From Chloroflexota bacterium (GTDB lineage: Bacteria > Chloroflexota > Dehalococcoidia > UBA2979), in contig QWJG01000002.1 in NCBI GenBank assembly GCA_009391845.1, positions 12,552 through 76,551 of the forward strand: a DNA stretch of 64,000 bases, read 5' to 3'. Of this stretch, positions 55,133 to 63,897 are shown piece by piece. The position numbers and the translations under genes were made by a program. Under the pieces are notes generated by a model. The model made no database searches. It was not told the origin of the DNA and saw only the letters and a program-made list of their open reading frames with translations. The stretch's first letter is position 1. Each line of letters starts with the position of its first letter.

Positions 55133-57334
55133 TTACGCGTCACCCTCGGTGGAAGCTGCGACCGGCGCAGCCCCCTGCGGTCCGAACACCGATTGCTCGA
55201 GCAGCTCCGCCACGTCGAACGGGCGGATCCGCCCTTCCTCCTCGGGGTGCATCGCGGGCACCCCGTCTTCGAACATCTGGATACAGAACGGGCAGTTGGA
55301 GATCACCTGATCCGCGCCGGTCGCAATCGCTTCCTCGCTACGGATGTGGTTGACGCGTCGTTCGCCAACCTCTTCCTGCCACATGTTGCCGCCACCGGCG
55401 CCGCAACAGAGACCCTTGCTCTTGCTGCGTCGCATCTCGGTCACCTTGGCGCCGGGTACGAACTCCAGGATCTGGCGCGGCGCGTCGTAGACGCCATTGA
55501 TCCGACCGAGGTAGCAGGAGTCGTGATAGGTCACATCAGCCTGCACCTGATGCGTCGCCTTCAGCGAACCGTCGACGAGCCGCGCGTTGAGGAACTCCGT
55601 GTGGTGCAGCACCTCGAAGTGACCGTCGAACTGCGGATACTCGTTCTTGAACGTGTTGAAGCAGTGCGGGCAGTTGGTGATCACGCGCTGGACGTTCTTT
55701 TCCTTGAACGTCTCGATCAGCTGCTGCGCGAGGATCTGGAAGAGGTACTCGTTGCCCAGGCGCCGCGCCGGGTCGCCGTTGCAGGTCTCTTCCTGGCCAA
55801 GCACGCCGAACGAAGAGCCGGCCTCGCGGAGCAGCTTGAAGACCGCCTGCGTGATCGGCAGGTTCCGCTCCACCAGCGATCCGGAGCAGCCGACCCAGTA
55901 GAGGTACTCCTGGCTGCCATCGAACATCGGCACGTCGCCGAGTCCTTCCATCCAGGTGGTGCGCTCCAGCGCCGTTCCGCTCCAGGGGTGCCCACGCATC
56001 TCCATGTTCTGGAGTGCGTTCTGGGCGGTCTGCGGCAGCCGTGCCTCGTCCATCACGAGGTAGCGCCGCATGTCGACGATCGTCGGCACGTGCTCGATCA
56101 TGACCGGGCATTCCTGGATGCAGGCGCCGCAGGTGCGGCAGGCCCAGAGCGTCTCGTCCTTGATCACGTCACCGACCATCGCCACGGGCGAGACGGCACG
56201 CTGATCCTCGCCAACGTTGCCGGCGTGCTGGAGCGCCGGGCCGACCTGCGCCAGGTGCCCCTTGAGGTCCTGGATCAGGTGCATCGGCGAGAGCGGCTGG
56301 CCCGCGAGGTTGGCCGGGCACACCTCCGTGCAGCGTCCGCAGCGAACGCAGGCGTCCAGCTCGAAGAGCTGCTTCCAGGTGAAGTCCTGGATCTGGCCGA
56401 CGCCAAACACCTCGCGCTCCTCGATGTTCGGGATCGGCGAGAGGCGGCCGGGCGAATCGGTGCGCAGGAAGAAGGCGTTGATCGGCGCGAAGAACATGTG
56501 GTCGAGGCGTGTGAAGACGATCAAGCCGAGCCACGAGAAGGCGATGCTGATGTGCAGCCACCAGCTCCACTGGTGCGCGGAGAGGATCTGCCCCTCATCG
56601 AACGCGAAGATGCGTACGAATTTGGCGATGCCGAAGGAGACAAACGACCAGGGCGCCCAGTCCGGGTTCTGCGTCAGCTCGCTGACCTCGATGCGGAACG
56701 CCTCGACAAGGAAGCCCGTGAGCAGCACGAGTCCGAGGCCGACGATGATCAGGTGATCCTCGACGCGCTCGTCCCAGCGGATGCGGTGGAAATCGGAGAA
56801 GTAGCGGCGGCTCAGCGCCATCCCGACGCCAACGAGGCCGATCAGGCCGAACAGGTCGCCGTAGAAGGAGAAGAAGAGGTAGTAGCGGCCCTCGAGGAAG
56901 TTGAGCGGCGTGTCATCCTCGATCGCGACCTGGGCGGTGACGATCGTCAGCACCAGGATCGACGAGAAGATGCACCAGTGCATGACCCCGGCGTAGCGAT
57001 CGCGCCGGACCTTGTCCTGCGCCAGGCCGAGCCGTCCCACGTTCATCAGGCGCGTGCGCAACTGCGCGAGCATGCTCTCTTGCGTCGGCTGGCCCAGCCG
57101 CCAGAGCGTGGCGTGGCGAACGAAGCCGTAGGTCAGCAGGCCGACCAGCGCGGACATTAAGACGTAGACCGCCCACGGGTGTGCCGCATTGAAGAACGAT
57201 TCGCGCCCGGCGCCCTCGGTCGACCCGAGTTGCAGTGCGAGCCAGACGCCGACCCCAGAGAGGCCCAGCGCCGGTAACCACCACGCACCAACGAGACGAG
57301 CGGGCTTGCCGCGCGTTGCCGCCTGTCCCGCCAT
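55133..57334 (-). CDS. etfD: Membrane Fe-S/haem oxidoreductase, ETF:(methyl)menaquinone oxidoreductase type
   Basis: Passes electrons from ETF to the quinone pool. The 733-residue protein has about six N-terminal membrane helices (NarI-like; His residues suited to b haem, e.g. GVMHWCIFSSILVL and WWLHISIAFSWLGL), two [4Fe-4S] motifs (CVRCGRCTEVCP and CRTCGACIQECP, about 345 and 415) and two CCG domains (NCPHCFNTFKNEYP / YHDSCYLGR; KGLCCGAGGGNMW / NCPFCIQMF). This is the architecture of the EMO/EtfD family. The gene lies just upstream of etfB-etfA and 59 bases after the acyl-CoA ligase, which supports the role in beta-oxidation. Confidence 0.9.
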   Translation of the reverse strand: MAGQAATRGKPARLVGAWWLPALGLSGVGVWLALQLGSTEGAGRESFFNAAHPWAVYVLMSALVGLLTYGFVRHATLWRLGQPTQESMLAQLRTRLMNVGRLGLAQDKVRRDRYAGVMHWCIFSSILVLTIVTAQVAIEDDTPLNFLEGRYYLFFSFYGDLFGLIGLVGVGMALSRRYFSDFHRIRWDERVEDHLIIVGLGLVLLTGFLVEAFRIEVSELTQNPDWAPWSFVSFGIAKFVRIFAFDEGQILSAHQWSWWLHISIAFSWLGLIVFTRLDHMFFAPINAFFLRTDSPGRLSPIPNIEEREVFGVGQIQDFTWKQLFELDACVRCGRCTEVCPANLAGQPLSPMHLIQDLKGHLAQVGPALQHAGNVGEDQRAVSPVAMVGDVIKDETLWACRTCGACIQECPVMIEHVPTIVDMRRYLVMDEARLPQTAQNALQNMEMRGHPWSGTALERTTWMEGLGDVPMFDGSQEYLYWVGCSGSLVERNLPITQAVFKLLREAGSSFGVLGQEETCNGDPARRLGNEYLFQILAQQLIETFKEKNVQRVITNCPHCFNTFKNEYPQFDGHFEVLHHTEFLNARLVDGSLKATHQVQADVTYHDSCYLGRINGVYDAPRQILEFVPGAKVTEMRRSKSKGLCCGAGGGNMWQEEVGERRVNHIRSEEAIATGADQVISNCPFCIQMFEDGVPAMHPEEEGRIRPFDVAELLEQSVFGPQGAAPVAASTEGDA

Positions 57335-57393
57335 GCAGTCTCCGCTCGTTCGTAACCGGGATCAGTGCGCGATGCTACGACACCGCGGCGCTG

Positions 57394-58977
57394 CTAGACA
57401 CTCGTTCCCGCGGTCGGCTGTCCGTAGAGGTCACGCAGTTCTGTCTTCAGAATCTTGCCCAGGTGGTTCCGAGGCAGCTCATCCACCCACTGGTAGAGGG
57501 CCGGCGCCTTGTACGAGGCCAGTCGCGACTTCACGTAATCGGTCAGGTCATCCTCGGAGGGGACTTCCTCCTTGGGGCCGGCGACGATGATCGCCTTGAC
57601 CACTTCACCCCAGTCGTTGTCCGGGACGCCGATCACGGCCGCCTCGGCGATACCGGGGTGATCCTCGAGGACGTTTTCGATCTCCGCCGTGGAGATGTTC
57701 TCGCCGCCGCGGATAATCATGTCCTTGATGCGGCCGGTGATGAACAGGTAGCCATCCTCGTCGATTCGTCCGACGTCGCCGGTGTGCAACCAGCCGTCAT
57801 GAATCGCCGAAGCGGTGTCCGCCTCGCGCTTGTTGTAGCCCTTCATCACGCGGTCGCCCTTGATGCAGATCTCGCCCTCGTCGTCGCCGCTGAGGCGGCG
57901 TCCGTCCGGCGCGAGGATCGCGACATCCACGTCCGGCATGGTCTTGCCGACGGAGCGGAGTCGCAAGAGCTTCTTATCGTTCTTCTCCGGCGTGCCGTTG
58001 AGGTGGTGGTCGTCCGGGCCCAGGTACGTCAGCGAACCGGTCGCCTCGGTCTGTCCGTACGCGTTGAGCAGGCCGATGCCGCGCGGCGGGAAGATCTCCA
58101 CCGCGGCACGCACCACGTCGTAGGGCATGGGAGCGGCGCCGTAGGTGATGAGCTGCAGCGTCTTCAGGCTGTACTTGCCGAAGTCTTCGTACTCCATCGT
58201 GCGCTTGAGCATCGTCGGCACGACGAAGGCGTGGGTGACGCCTTCCGCGTCCACCGCATCCAGCCAGGCCTCCGGCGTGAACTGCGGAAGGACCACCAGG
58301 CGGCGACCGGAGAACACGGCGCTCATGATGGTCGTCGCCCCGGCGATGTGGAAGAACGGGGCGGAAACCAGCACGACTTCCTGCTCCGATCCGGGATCGG
58401 CGGGCGCCTGGGTGTTGACGACCAGCGCGGTCAGTGCCTGGTAGGACAGCACCACGCCCTTCGGCAGCGACGTCGTGCCGGACGTGTAGATGAGCAGCGT
58501 CGGGTCGGAGTCGTCGATCTCGGTGTAGACCGGGATGTCCTCGTTCGCGTCGATCAGCGCCTGGTAGTTGGCGCCGCCATTCGGCGTGAAATCGAGGCCG
58601 ATCACCTGGCGAACGCCGGGGATCGAATCCTTGATCTGCTCGTAGATCGGCCAGTAGCGCTCGCCAATGAAGAGCACGCTGACGTCAGCCTCGTTGACCA
58701 TGTGGGTCAACTCTTCGGTCTTCGCGCGGAAGTTGAGCGGGACCATCGTCGCGCCCACGCTGGCGGTCGCGTAGTAGACCTCGACGAAGGCGGGGCTGTT
58801 GACCGCCATCACGCCGACGTTCTGGCCTTTGGCCACGCCCAGTGTCTGGAGGGCGTTGGCTAGTCGGTTTGCGGTGCTCTGGAGTTCCGCGTAGGTCGTC
58901 CGCTGGCCATCGCCAACGATCGCCGTCCGGTCAGGGACAATCGCTGCGGAAATCGTCAAGAACTCGGCGGTGTTCAT
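57394..58977 (-). CDS. Acyl-CoA synthetase (AMP-forming)
   Basis: Activates a fatty or aromatic acid to its CoA thioester. The 527-residue protein has the P-loop LLIYTSGTTSLPKGVVLSY, NAYGQTEATG, DGWLHTGDVGRIDEDGYLFITGR, GGENISTAEIENVLEDHPGIAEAAVIG (parts) and the acylating Lys in NHLGKILKTELRDLYG. Substrate likely a medium- or long-chain fatty acid; not certain. ATG 58977 with GGAGG upstream. First gene of the ligase-etfD-etfB-etfA unit. Confidence 0.92.
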   Translation of the reverse strand: MNTAEFLTISAAIVPDRTAIVGDGQRTTYAELQSTANRLANALQTLGVAKGQNVGVMAVNSPAFVEVYYATASVGATMVPLNFRAKTEELTHMVNEADVSVLFIGERYWPIYEQIKDSIPGVRQVIGLDFTPNGGANYQALIDANEDIPVYTEIDDSDPTLLIYTSGTTSLPKGVVLSYQALTALVVNTQAPADPGSEQEVVLVSAPFFHIAGATTIMSAVFSGRRLVVLPQFTPEAWLDAVDAEGVTHAFVVPTMLKRTMEYEDFGKYSLKTLQLITYGAAPMPYDVVRAAVEIFPPRGIGLLNAYGQTEATGSLTYLGPDDHHLNGTPEKNDKKLLRLRSVGKTMPDVDVAILAPDGRRLSGDDEGEICIKGDRVMKGYNKREADTASAIHDGWLHTGDVGRIDEDGYLFITGRIKDMIIRGGENISTAEIENVLEDHPGIAEAAVIGVPDNDWGEVVKAIIVAGPKEEVPSEDDLTDYVKSRLASYKAPALYQWVDELPRNHLGKILKTELRDLYGQPTAGTSV

Positions 58978-59201
58978 CCGTCATCCTCCCCCGCAAGCCA
59001 GCGCCATCACGGTTTCCCGCGGTCGGCAGCGCCAACCCTGCCCCCAGAACGCAGCAGTCATACCGCGTTCCGAGGCAAGCGGCAAAACCTGACGTGCGCG
59101 TTCAAATCGCATCCGAGCGCACATGATGGCGACATTCGCGACTGTTCGCGAGTCCGCCGAGGCCGCCCAAACCCACGCAAGCTCGATCGGGCGCCCCGGC
59201 G

Positions 59202-59735
59202 CTAGTCGCCGCCGACCGTGATTACCTCGACCATCAGGTGCCGAACACCGGCGTCATCGACCTGGAACGAGATCACCGGTGTGCGCAGCGGCTCCTGAGT
59301 GCGCGCAATCGCGTCGCCGGCGATCGACCAGACTGCGCCGGAACAACGATCCTCCAGCACGCCGGTGCGTCCGAACGGATTGCGCGCGACGCCACGTGGA
59401 TCGTTCGGCAGGAATTCGACCTTGCACCCGGTCTTCTCGACACGTCCGTCGATCGCGCGGAGGCGCCCGTCCTCGAGGCCCACCACGTAGATGTTTTGCT
59501 CCGCGAAGGCGATCACACCGTCGGCGCGCAGGGTCTCGAGCGCCGCGTCCTCGGTCCCGGTATCGAAGAGCGTCACGTGGATCTGCGGTTCGGCGATGAA
59601 CGCACCCCAGAACACCGCGCCGATACCGATCGCGCTGACCAACAGCAACATCAGCGGCCCGAAGTTCCGCGGAAGCTTGACCCGCCCGAAGCGGCTCGCG
59701 CCCGGAGCAGCCGGCGCCGGCGTTTGCGCGCTCAC
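59202..59735 (-). CDS. Membrane-anchored Rieske-like protein without cluster ligands
   Basis: A 177-residue protein with one N-terminal membrane segment (PLMLLLVSAIGIGAVFWGAFI) and a beta-rich domain. The stretch NIYVVGLEDGRLRAIDGRVEKTGC...NDPRG...LEDRCSGAVWSIAGDAIARTQEPLRTP follows the Rieske layout (CxH...CxxH-G-S-x-F...G-x-P), but the ligand histidines are absent (CSG where CHG is expected), so a [2Fe-2S] cluster is unlikely. It may be a structural relic or scaffold. GTG start overlaps the crotonase stop (GTGA). Confidence 0.5.
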   Translation of the reverse strand: MSAQTPAPAAPGASRFGRVKLPRNFGPLMLLLVSAIGIGAVFWGAFIAEPQIHVTLFDTGTEDAALETLRADGVIAFAEQNIYVVGLEDGRLRAIDGRVEKTGCKVEFLPNDPRGVARNPFGRTGVLEDRCSGAVWSIAGDAIARTQEPLRTPVISFQVDDAGVRHLMVEVITVGGD

Positions 59736-60448
59736 GCAACCACCGCCTGACGCGCAGCCAGCCGTCGCTCGAGGGCGATCCCCGCATCGAGGGCGCCATC
59801 GAGGCCCTCGGTAGTGGCGCGCTTCACGGCGCGCAGCGCGCCCGGCTCGTACGAGGCGAGCAGGTGCGCCAGCCGATCCACCTCGGGCAGCAGCTCGGCG
59901 GGCGGGAGCACGCGGTCGACGAGCCCGAGCGCGTAGGCGCGTTGTGCATCGATCGGTTCACCGGTCGTCGCCATGCGTAGCGCATCGCCGCGCGGGATGT
60001 GGCGCGGCACCGTCTGGGTGCCGCCGGCGGAGGGGATGTAGCCCAGGGTGACCTCCGGCAGCGCGAACCGCGCCGTGTCATCTGCCAGGCGGATATCGCA
60101 GTACATCGACATCTCCAGGCCTGCGCCGTACGCGAAGCCTCGGATCGCGGCGATCAGTGGGATCTCCAGGCTCGCCATCAACCCCCAGAGATCGCGATCG
60201 AGCCGGGCGGCGCGCGCCTCGATCACGGAGGGCGCGGTACCAAAGTCGGTGATGTCCGCGCCGGCACTGAAGGCACGGTCGCCCGCCCCCGTCAGCACCG
60301 CGACCCGGATCGTCGGGTCGTCCCGGATCAGGTTGAGCATCGTCCACAGCTCGTCGCGCATCGCCAGGTGCACGGCGTTGTGCCGTTCCGGGCGGTTGAG
60401 CGTGATCCGCAGGACATCCCCGTCGCGGGAGACCTCCACGAAGCTCAT
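59732..60448 (-). CDS. Enoyl-CoA hydratase/isomerase family protein
   Basis: A 238-residue crotonase-fold protein: DRAFSAGADITDFG (CoA/oxyanion loop), AIRGFAYGAGLEMSMYCDIRLADDTARFALPEVTLGYIPSAGGTQTVPRHIPRG (parts). The first catalytic Glu (PEVTLG) is present; the position of the second (AMEM in rat hydratase) reads ALRM, so it may be an isomerase or other crotonase. ATG 60448. Shares an overlap with the Rieske-like gene. Confidence 0.85.
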   Translation of the reverse strand: MSFVEVSRDGDVLRITLNRPERHNAVHLAMRDELWTMLNLIRDDPTIRVAVLTGAGDRAFSAGADITDFGTAPSVIEARAARLDRDLWGLMASLEIPLIAAIRGFAYGAGLEMSMYCDIRLADDTARFALPEVTLGYIPSAGGTQTVPRHIPRGDALRMATTGEPIDAQRAYALGLVDRVLPPAELLPEVDRLAHLLASYEPGALRAVKRATTEGLDGALDAGIALERRLAARQAVVA

Positions 60449-60529
60449 CGCGTCACCGCGCCCTTCCCGCCGTAGCGGTCACCACCGGCATCCGCCGGAT
60501 CGGCGAGGCTGTCCGAGCACCGGACTGCG

Positions 60530-60766
60530 TTACGTCGCCCAGTCCGGCTTCTTGATCGCACTGACCTCGCTGCGGCCGAACTCGCGCTGCAGCTCCGTGT
60601 TGAGCTTCTCGGTCAGCAGTGCCATCGCGGCGGTGCCCGGAGCGGTGTCCGTGCGCCAGCGGCGAATCGCCGCCTTGTCACTGCGATCGAGGCTCAGCTC
60701 GACGATCTCGTCGACGATCGCGTCGAGCATCGCGTTGACCTCTTCGGCCGTGAATTCGACTTTCAT
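60530..60766 (-). CDS. Small helical protein, paralogue of the upstream gene
   Basis: A 78-residue protein (MKVEFTAEEVNAML...), predicted helical. The segment LSLDRSDKAAIRRWRTDTAPGTAAMALLTEKLNTEL aligns with the next gene's IDLSEEGRRLVREWRRQRDPGNRELDEFTVFLNERL (shared pattern LS-x(6)-(I/V)R-x-WR-x4-PG-x(6-8)-LN-x-(E/R)L). ATG 60766 overlaps the stop of 60763-61026 by four bases. No known domain recognised; both sit between two crotonase genes. Confidence 0.6.
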   Translation of the reverse strand: MKVEFTAEEVNAMLDAIVDEIVELSLDRSDKAAIRRWRTDTAPGTAAMALLTEKLNTELQREFGRSEVSAIKKPDWAT

Positions 60767-61026
60767 TGCCAGCGCTCCGCCTGCGACACCTTGCGTTTGC
60801 CCTTCACGCGCATCATCCGCGTGGTCCGTTCGTCGATGTGGTTCCCGAGCCGTTCGTTGAGGAACACGGTGAACTCATCGAGTTCCCTGTTTCCGGGATC
60901 ACGCTGCCGCCGCCATTCGCGGACCAGCCTGCGCCCCTCCTCGGAGAGGTCGATGTTATCGAGGAGCAGCGCACTGACCAGGGTCAGCGCGACATGCGAC
61001 TCGTCAGAGTTGAGTACAACGTTCAT
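60763..61026 (-). CDS. Small helical protein, paralogue of the downstream gene
   Basis: An 87-residue protein (MNVVLNSDESHVALTLV...) with the same IDLSEEGRRLVREWRRQRDPG-x-LNERL pattern as its neighbour and a basic C-terminus (MMRVKGKRKVSQAERW). ATG 61026 is seven bases after GGAG. Four-base overlap with the next gene implies 1:1 synthesis, so the two may be a heterodimer. Unknown function. Confidence 0.6.
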   Translation of the reverse strand: MNVVLNSDESHVALTLVSALLLDNIDLSEEGRRLVREWRRQRDPGNRELDEFTVFLNERLGNHIDERTTRMMRVKGKRKVSQAERWQ

Positions 61027-61080
61027 TGGGACTCCTGTACCGGACATGCTCCCGCGCGAAACCGCGCACGGCAAGCGCCG

Positions 61081-61836
61081 CTAACGGTTCTCAAAGCGTG
61101 GCGGGCGTTTCTCCACGAATGCTTGTACGCCCTCAGCACGGTCAGCGGTTGTCTGGAGTATGACCGTCAGGTCCAATTCCGCGCGCAATCCCTCCGCCAA
61201 CGGCAGCTCCGATCCGCGCCGCACCGCCTCTTTGGCGAGCCGCGTGGCGATCGGACCGCGCGACGCGATGGTCGTCGCGATCGCCAGCGCCGCCGTCTCG
61301 AGGTCAGCATCCGAGGCTAGCTCGGACACGAGACCGATGCGCAACGCCTCGGTCGCGTCGACCGCCTCGCCGGTGAGCAGCATGCGCAATGCGTGGGCGC
61401 GGCCAATCGCGCGTGGGAGCCGCTGCGTGCCGCCGCCGCGCGGCACAACACCGAGGCTGGTCTCCGGCATCGCGAAGCGCGCGCCCTGCGCGGCGACGCG
61501 GATATCGCAGGCAAGCGCCAGTTCGAGGCCTGCCGAGGCCGCTTCGCCACGGATCGCCGCAACGACCGGTTGCGGAATCGCGGCGACGGCATCGAAAGTC
61601 GCGCCCAGCGGCGGCAGCCCGGCAATCACATCCTCGCCGAGGGCAGCGGCCGACCAGCCGCTCCCGAAGTCGGCGCCCGAGGCGACGACGACCGCGTAGA
61701 CGTCGGCGGTGCGCCCGCGCAGTTCCGTCGCGGCCGCGCTCAGCGCGTCGAGCGCCCCGCGATCGAAGCGCGCGTCGGGCAGCGCGAGGCGTAGCGTGGC
61801 GACGTGATCCTGGACCTCGAGCGTGACGACAGACAT
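61081..61836 (-). CDS. Enoyl-CoA hydratase/isomerase family protein
   Basis: A 251-residue crotonase-fold protein: ADFGSGWSAAALGEDV, AIRGEAASAGLELALACDIRVAAQGARFAMPETSLGVVPRGGGTQRLPRAIGRAHALRMLLTGEAV (parts) and AKEAVRRG; SGADFGSGWSAA is atypical for the CoA loop (usually AGAD). As in the other crotonase, only the first Glu is kept (PETSLG; ALRM). ATG 61836 with GGAGCGATCG upstream. Probably first of the 61.8-59.2 kb transcript. Confidence 0.85.
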   Translation of the reverse strand: MSVVTLEVQDHVATLRLALPDARFDRGALDALSAAATELRGRTADVYAVVVASGADFGSGWSAAALGEDVIAGLPPLGATFDAVAAIPQPVVAAIRGEAASAGLELALACDIRVAAQGARFAMPETSLGVVPRGGGTQRLPRAIGRAHALRMLLTGEAVDATEALRIGLVSELASDADLETAALAIATTIASRGPIATRLAKEAVRRGSELPLAEGLRAELDLTVILQTTADRAEGVQAFVEKRPPRFENR

Positions 61837-62023
61837 CGATCGCTCCTCCGCGTTGGGCCGCGAACGTACGGACCCGCCGATCCGCGCGTCAACGCGGGGG
61901 CTGGACGGCGCGCCGTGTGATTGCGAGCATGCGCCGCGATCCCGGGTTCGCGCGCGCTCGTCGGCCGGCGCGCTTCGACGCACAACCGCGACCCGGCGAT
62001 AATGAACGCGAGAGGCGGGGCAG

Positions 62024-62443
62024 ATGAGATTTCACCGTAGCGATCTTCCCGGGCTCTTGATCGCCATCGGCGCGCCGGTCGGGCTGATGTTGCTCTTCCT
62101 CGCCGCCTTCGACACGTGGCACCACCACGGCACGCCGCTGCTCGGTGCGATGGCCGCGAACCTGGCGATCGGCGGCGGCCTGCTGGCCGCGTTCACACGC
62201 TTCATCCGCAACTGGGACGTGATCCTCGGATTCTTCCTCGCACTCGTGATCTCGGTGGTGACCGTGATCGTGCTGCAGCAGACGGATCACGACGGCACCG
62301 CGCTCGCGACGACGCTGAAGTGGGTCGGCGTGATCGTCTTCCTCGGCCTCAACGTGCTTATCCCGCTGCAGATCCTCAGCAACGGCGTGATTCCGATGCT
62401 GAACCGCAACGAGGCACGGCGCGCCGCCGAGTCCGAGGCGTAG
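62024..62443 (+). CDS. Four-helix membrane protein of unknown function
   Basis: A 139-residue protein with four hydrophobic segments (GLLIAIGAPVGLMLLFLAAF, LLGAMAANLAIGGGLLAAF, VILGFFLALVISVVTVIVL, WVGVIVFLGLNVLIPLQIL) and short loops, HWHHH near the first loop. ATG 62024; GATAAT at 61998 and a G-rich RBS upstream. First of three tightly packed genes (nine-base gap). No family recognised. Confidence 0.65.
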   Translation: MRFHRSDLPGLLIAIGAPVGLMLLFLAAFDTWHHHGTPLLGAMAANLAIGGGLLAAFTRFIRNWDVILGFFLALVISVVTVIVLQQTDHDGTALATTLKWVGVIVFLGLNVLIPLQILSNGVIPMLNRNEARRAAESEA

Positions 62444-62452
62444 CGAACCGCC

Positions 62453-63436
62453 GTGACCACCTCCGAACGTTCGTCGCTTGCGAGCACCGCCCCGCTCTCC
62501 GTACCGCGCGCCGCGCTGGAGATGGTCGCCGCCTGGATGGGCAGCCGCTTCTATCGCACCTTTCGCATCGCCGATGAACCCTCCGAGGTCTTCGACGCCA
62601 TCCTCAACCAGCGCGATCGCCGGATCGGCGTCACCGTCGGCCTGCTCTGGGCCGAAGATGCGCCGCCGCCCGATCCCGGGTTCGAGGAACTGCTGGCCGC
62701 CGATCTGGAAACGGACGCCGGCTTCGTGGCCTGGCTCCCCCCGGGTGCCACGCTGCCAACCGAGGAACCATCCCGCTCCGATCTGCGCGTGCTCCTGGGC
62801 AACGGCCTGAAGGGCCTGGAACCCGGCGAGCGCCGCGAGGTGCGGATCCCGGTCACGCTCCAACTCGCGAAGATCCAGGCGGACGGCGCCTACGTCTCCG
62901 TGACCGGCGGCCTGTCGAGCGCCTGGACCACGATCTCCGAAGGCATCGACGGCGCCTTCCACCTCGATTCCCGCCCGCTCCACCGGTTGCCGGCCGAGGC
63001 CGCCGAGTTGGACATCATCATTTCGCGGGTCCGTGATCGCGCCGCGCTGCTCAACACCGAGGAGTTCACGGACGTCCACGTCCACGACTACTGGCTCGTT
63101 TCGCGGCTGCCGGCGGACAGCCCGCCCGGCGCGGTAATCGTCGGCGCCCCCGCGGATCTGGATCCGAAGGACGGCGTCCCGATCCGGCGCGCCTTCCGCC
63201 GTGCCGTCGAACGCGCGGTGGCGCAGCGGCGTGCGGGCGACAGCGACCTCTCCGTGTTGATCCTCGTGAGCGCACTCGCGCACATGGAGGACGAACTCGT
63301 CACCGCGGCGCTGAAGGGCATGAACCCGGCGCTCTATGGCGAGCTGGATCTGATTGTGTTGGTGGCGGATGGCTCTGTTCGACAGGTGCTGCAGCCACGA
63401 TCCTTGCCCTGGGAGCGAGAACGGACACACGCGTGA
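62453..63436 (+). CDS. Soluble protein of unknown function
   Basis: A 327-residue protein without signal peptide or membrane segments. Segments such as FRIADEPSEVFDAILNQRDRRIGVTVGLLWAEDAPPP and VRIPVTLQLAKIQADGAYVSVTGGLSSAW suggest an alternating alpha/beta fold, but I recognise no domain. It ends in SLPWERERTHA, and the next gene starts four bases inside it (GTGA overlap), so it is coupled to the GNAT-like protein. GTG/ATG: GTG at 62453. Confidence 0.6.
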   Translation: MTTSERSSLASTAPLSVPRAALEMVAAWMGSRFYRTFRIADEPSEVFDAILNQRDRRIGVTVGLLWAEDAPPPDPGFEELLAADLETDAGFVAWLPPGATLPTEEPSRSDLRVLLGNGLKGLEPGERREVRIPVTLQLAKIQADGAYVSVTGGLSSAWTTISEGIDGAFHLDSRPLHRLPAEAAELDIIISRVRDRAALLNTEEFTDVHVHDYWLVSRLPADSPPGAVIVGAPADLDPKDGVPIRRAFRRAVERAVAQRRAGDSDLSVLILVSALAHMEDELVTAALKGMNPALYGELDLIVLVADGSVRQVLQPRSLPWERERTHA

Positions 63437-63858
63437 GCATCATCGTTCGCCAGGCCAGGGACAGCGACGCACTCGCGATTCGGCGGCTCGTCACCGAGGG
63501 ACTGCTCCTCGCCGGCTTCGACGCTCCCTCGGTGGAGCGTGACAGCGACCTGCTCGATCTCGGCTACTACCGCGAGCCCGGGCGCGGGATGTGGGTCGCC
63601 GTCGGCGCGGAGGAACGGGTGGTCGGCTGCGCGGCGATCGACCGAGGTGACGGCGGCTTCGCGACGCTGCGGCGGCTTGCCGGCGACGCGATGCCGGAGT
63701 TGACCGCCGCGGCCGTCGCGTTCGCCCAGGGCCGTGGCTACGCCGGCGTCGAGACGGTGATCCCGGCGGCGATGGCCGAAGCACGGGACGCGGTCCGCCT
63801 CGAAGGCTTCGCCAGCGAGAACGGCGGCAACGATCTGCTCTTCCGCAAACCGCTCTAG
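63433..63858 (+). CDS. GNAT-like N-acetyltransferase
   Basis: A 141-residue GNAT-fold protein: IIVRQARDSDALAIRRLVTEGLLLAGFDA at the start, MWVAVGAEERVVGCAAIDRGDGGFATLRRLAGDAMPEL (acetyl-CoA region, with R-x2-A-G instead of R/Q-x2-G-x-G/A) and the C-terminal YAGVETVIPAAMAEARDAVRLEGF. The pyrophosphate-binding signature is weak, so the CoA site may be degenerate. GTG start overlaps the preceding stop. Confidence 0.72.
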   Translation: MSIIVRQARDSDALAIRRLVTEGLLLAGFDAPSVERDSDLLDLGYYREPGRGMWVAVGAEERVVGCAAIDRGDGGFATLRRLAGDAMPELTAAAVAFAQGRGYAGVETVIPAAMAEARDAVRLEGFASENGGNDLLFRKPL

Positions 63859-63897
63859 CTGTACTGACCACACACCTGCGAGACGGCTGACTGCGGA

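Noticed and set aside
55193..57160. 655-codon plus-strand open frame.
   Set aside because: Antisense to etfD; no recognisable domain.
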